NCBI RefSeq assembly: GCF_005222785.1
Contig: NZ_STGH01000002.1
Location: 310,001-374,000 of the forward strand
Direction: 5' to 3'
From: Rhodobacter sp. SY28-1
GTDB taxonomy: Bacteria; Pseudomonadota; Alphaproteobacteria; Rhodobacterales; Rhodobacteraceae
DNA length: 64,000 bases
The notes under the pieces are model-generated. The model saw only the letters and a list, made by a program, of their open reading frames with translations, made no database searches and had not been told where the DNA came from. Positions 63,075 to 64,000 of this stretch are shown here, piece by piece (position 1 is the stretch's first letter; each line of letters begins with the position of its first letter). The position numbers and the translations under genes were made by a program.

Positions 63075-63380
63075 ATGGTGCTGGTGGCTCTGGACGGGCG
63101 CAAGGCGATCTAGCAAAGCACCAAGTAGGCGATGGCGGTGGCCAAGGCGCGGGGGGTGAAGCTGGACATTCCGAACTGGGCTCAAAGCATGCGTCAGGCG
63201 GGAAAAGGGGGTGTGGCGCTCGGGTCGGCTGTGTCAGCAAAAGCGGGTGCATTTGTGGCAGACCTTGCGCCGGTGCAGGAACCATTGGCCCCATCCTGCG
63301 TTGCCACAAAGACAAATGTGAGTGGAAAACACCGTAGGGCTCTTCGCGGTTTTCGACACGCAACCTACGAGAACGGCTGA
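63075..63380 (+). pseudogene. Serine recombinase C-terminal remnant
   Basis: In one frame, RKAI, TAG, QSTK, TAG, then AMAVAKARGVKL and RQAGKGGVALGSAVSAKAG resemble the helix after the catalytic domain and the linker of resolvase/invertase-type proteins (usual form ...ERTKEALAVAKARGVKLG...). The catalytic N-terminus is missing, lost where the IS6 element ends at 63055. Not functional. Confidence 0.6.
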
Positions 63381-63490
63381 AGTTGGAGCTCCGATTTCAA
63401 GAGGGATCCCATCGGGCGGCCTATCGTCCCGCAGGTCCTGATCCGTCCGTCAACCGCCCGACAACAGCCCTCGAACAAAAGGATGAAACC

Positions 63491-64000
63491 ATGGCGAGCA
63501 ATCAAGAGACGGCTCCTGACATTCCCAAAGGGACAGGCGGAGAAACGCAACAGCGCGGGGGCGACATCCTGACCACAAATCACGGTGTTCCGGTATCAGA
63601 CAATCAGAACTCGCTGAAGGCGGGGCCGCGCGGGCCGACGCTGTTGGAAGATTTCGTGCTCCGCGAGAAGATCTTCCACTTTGACCATGAACGGATTCCC
63701 GAACGCATCGTCCATGCCCGGGGAACTGGCGCGCATGGCACCTTTGAATGCACCGAAGCAATCCCAGAGCTGAGCCGCTCCTCGCTGTTCCAGAAAAAGG
63801 GCGCGAAGGTTCCGGTTTTTGTGCGGTTCTCGACCGTCGCCGGTTCGAAAGGGTCGAAGGATACGCCACGCGACGTGCGCGGGTTCGCGGTCAAGTTCTA
63901 CACCCAAGAAGGCAACTGGGATCTGGTCGGCAACAACATCCCGGTCTTCTTCATCCAGGATGCGATCAAGTTTCCGGACCTTGTGCACGCGGTCAAGCCG
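63491..64000 (+). CDS. katE: Catalase, N-terminal part (runs off the right edge)
   Basis: The first 170 codons of a haem catalase that disproportionates hydrogen peroxide. The catalytic His is in [15 protein letters not shown] and the distal Asn in [33 protein letters not shown] is the haem-pocket segment. A 60-residue N-terminal extension before the core ([20 protein letters not shown]) points to the large-subunit clade 2 (KatE/HPII-like). The C-terminal part lies outside the window. Gene symbol given for the clade; confidence in catalase is very high, in the exact clade moderate. Confidence 0.9.
   Translation, partial: MASNQETAPDIPKGTGGETQQRGGDILTTNHGVPVSDNQNSLKAGPRGPTLLEDFVLREKIFHFDHERIPERIVHARGTGAHGTFECTEAIPELSRSSLFQKKGAKVPVFVRFSTVAGSKGSKDTPRDVRGFAVKFYTQEGNWDLVGNNIPVFFIQDAIKFPDLVHAVKP

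Noticed and set aside
1-64000. CRISPR array, rRNA operon, riboswitch or complete prophage
   Set aside because: No regularly spaced repeats, rRNA sequence, recognisable riboswitch aptamer or phage structural genes were seen; mobile DNA is limited to fragments.

Overview
The window is high-GC chromosomal DNA of an alphaproteobacterium, most likely a Rhodobacteraceae/Paracoccaceae member. The reasons are the Irr regulator close to fabA, fabB and fabI, a DUF1127 protein, many ABC importers for sugars and sugar acids, and the style of the decayed mobile elements. This placement is by gene content only; no rRNA is present.

Layout. 1-13.2 kb is mostly core: a lipoprotein (cut by the edge), an OmpA-family protein, miaB, a glycosyltransferase-like protein, a fasciclin protein, an XRE regulator, DUF1127, irr, an MFS gene broken by an in-frame TAG, then fabA, fabB and fabI. 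The fab genes are split by about 2 kb holding a DUF2945 protein, an ORF fragment and an A+T-richer insert with an unknown membrane protein. 13.4-16.3 kb holds tRNA-Gly(UCC) with a 46-bp duplicate of its 3' half (an att-like scar), a LysR/pirin pair, a frameshifted hydrolase and an IS6 remnant. 16.3-25.1 kb is a seven-gene operon (aldehyde dehydrogenase, GMC oxidoreductase, LIV-type ABC importer) with a divergent AraC regulator, read as uptake and two-step oxidation of an alcohol. 25.5-26.1 kb is a dead tyrosine integrase.

26.5-37.8 kb is a divergent catabolic cluster. On the minus strand are a cytoplasmic BNR/Asp-box protein, a PdxA2-like dehydrogenase, a DapA-family aldolase and an iron-type alcohol dehydrogenase. 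On the plus strand are a Dpp/Opp-type importer with a fused double ATPase, a DUF1537 four-carbon acid sugar kinase and a GntR/FCD regulator. The kinase plus PdxA2 pair is the known signature of threonate/erythronate-type degradation, but the other partners suggest a larger or modified substrate. 37.9-41.2 kb is a TetR module with two identical palindromic operators.

42.3-62.0 kb holds two sugar-type systems converging tail to tail. The first has an Rbs-like ABC importer with a single-domain ATPase, a D-2-hydroxyacid dehydrogenase-like protein and a LacI regulator. The second is a 15-gene, 14.6-kb minus-strand operon with a complete ABC sugar importer, three Gfo/Idh/MocA oxidoreductases, two SDRs, a TIM-barrel isomerase, an RpiR regulator, a DUF4432 epimerase and, unusually, a desaturase-type di-iron membrane enzyme, a Rieske ferredoxin and a divergent PanB-like protein. 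This operon is the best candidate for an undescribed pathway. The right end carries a degenerate IS6 element, a serine-recombinase fragment and the start of a clade-2 catalase gene.
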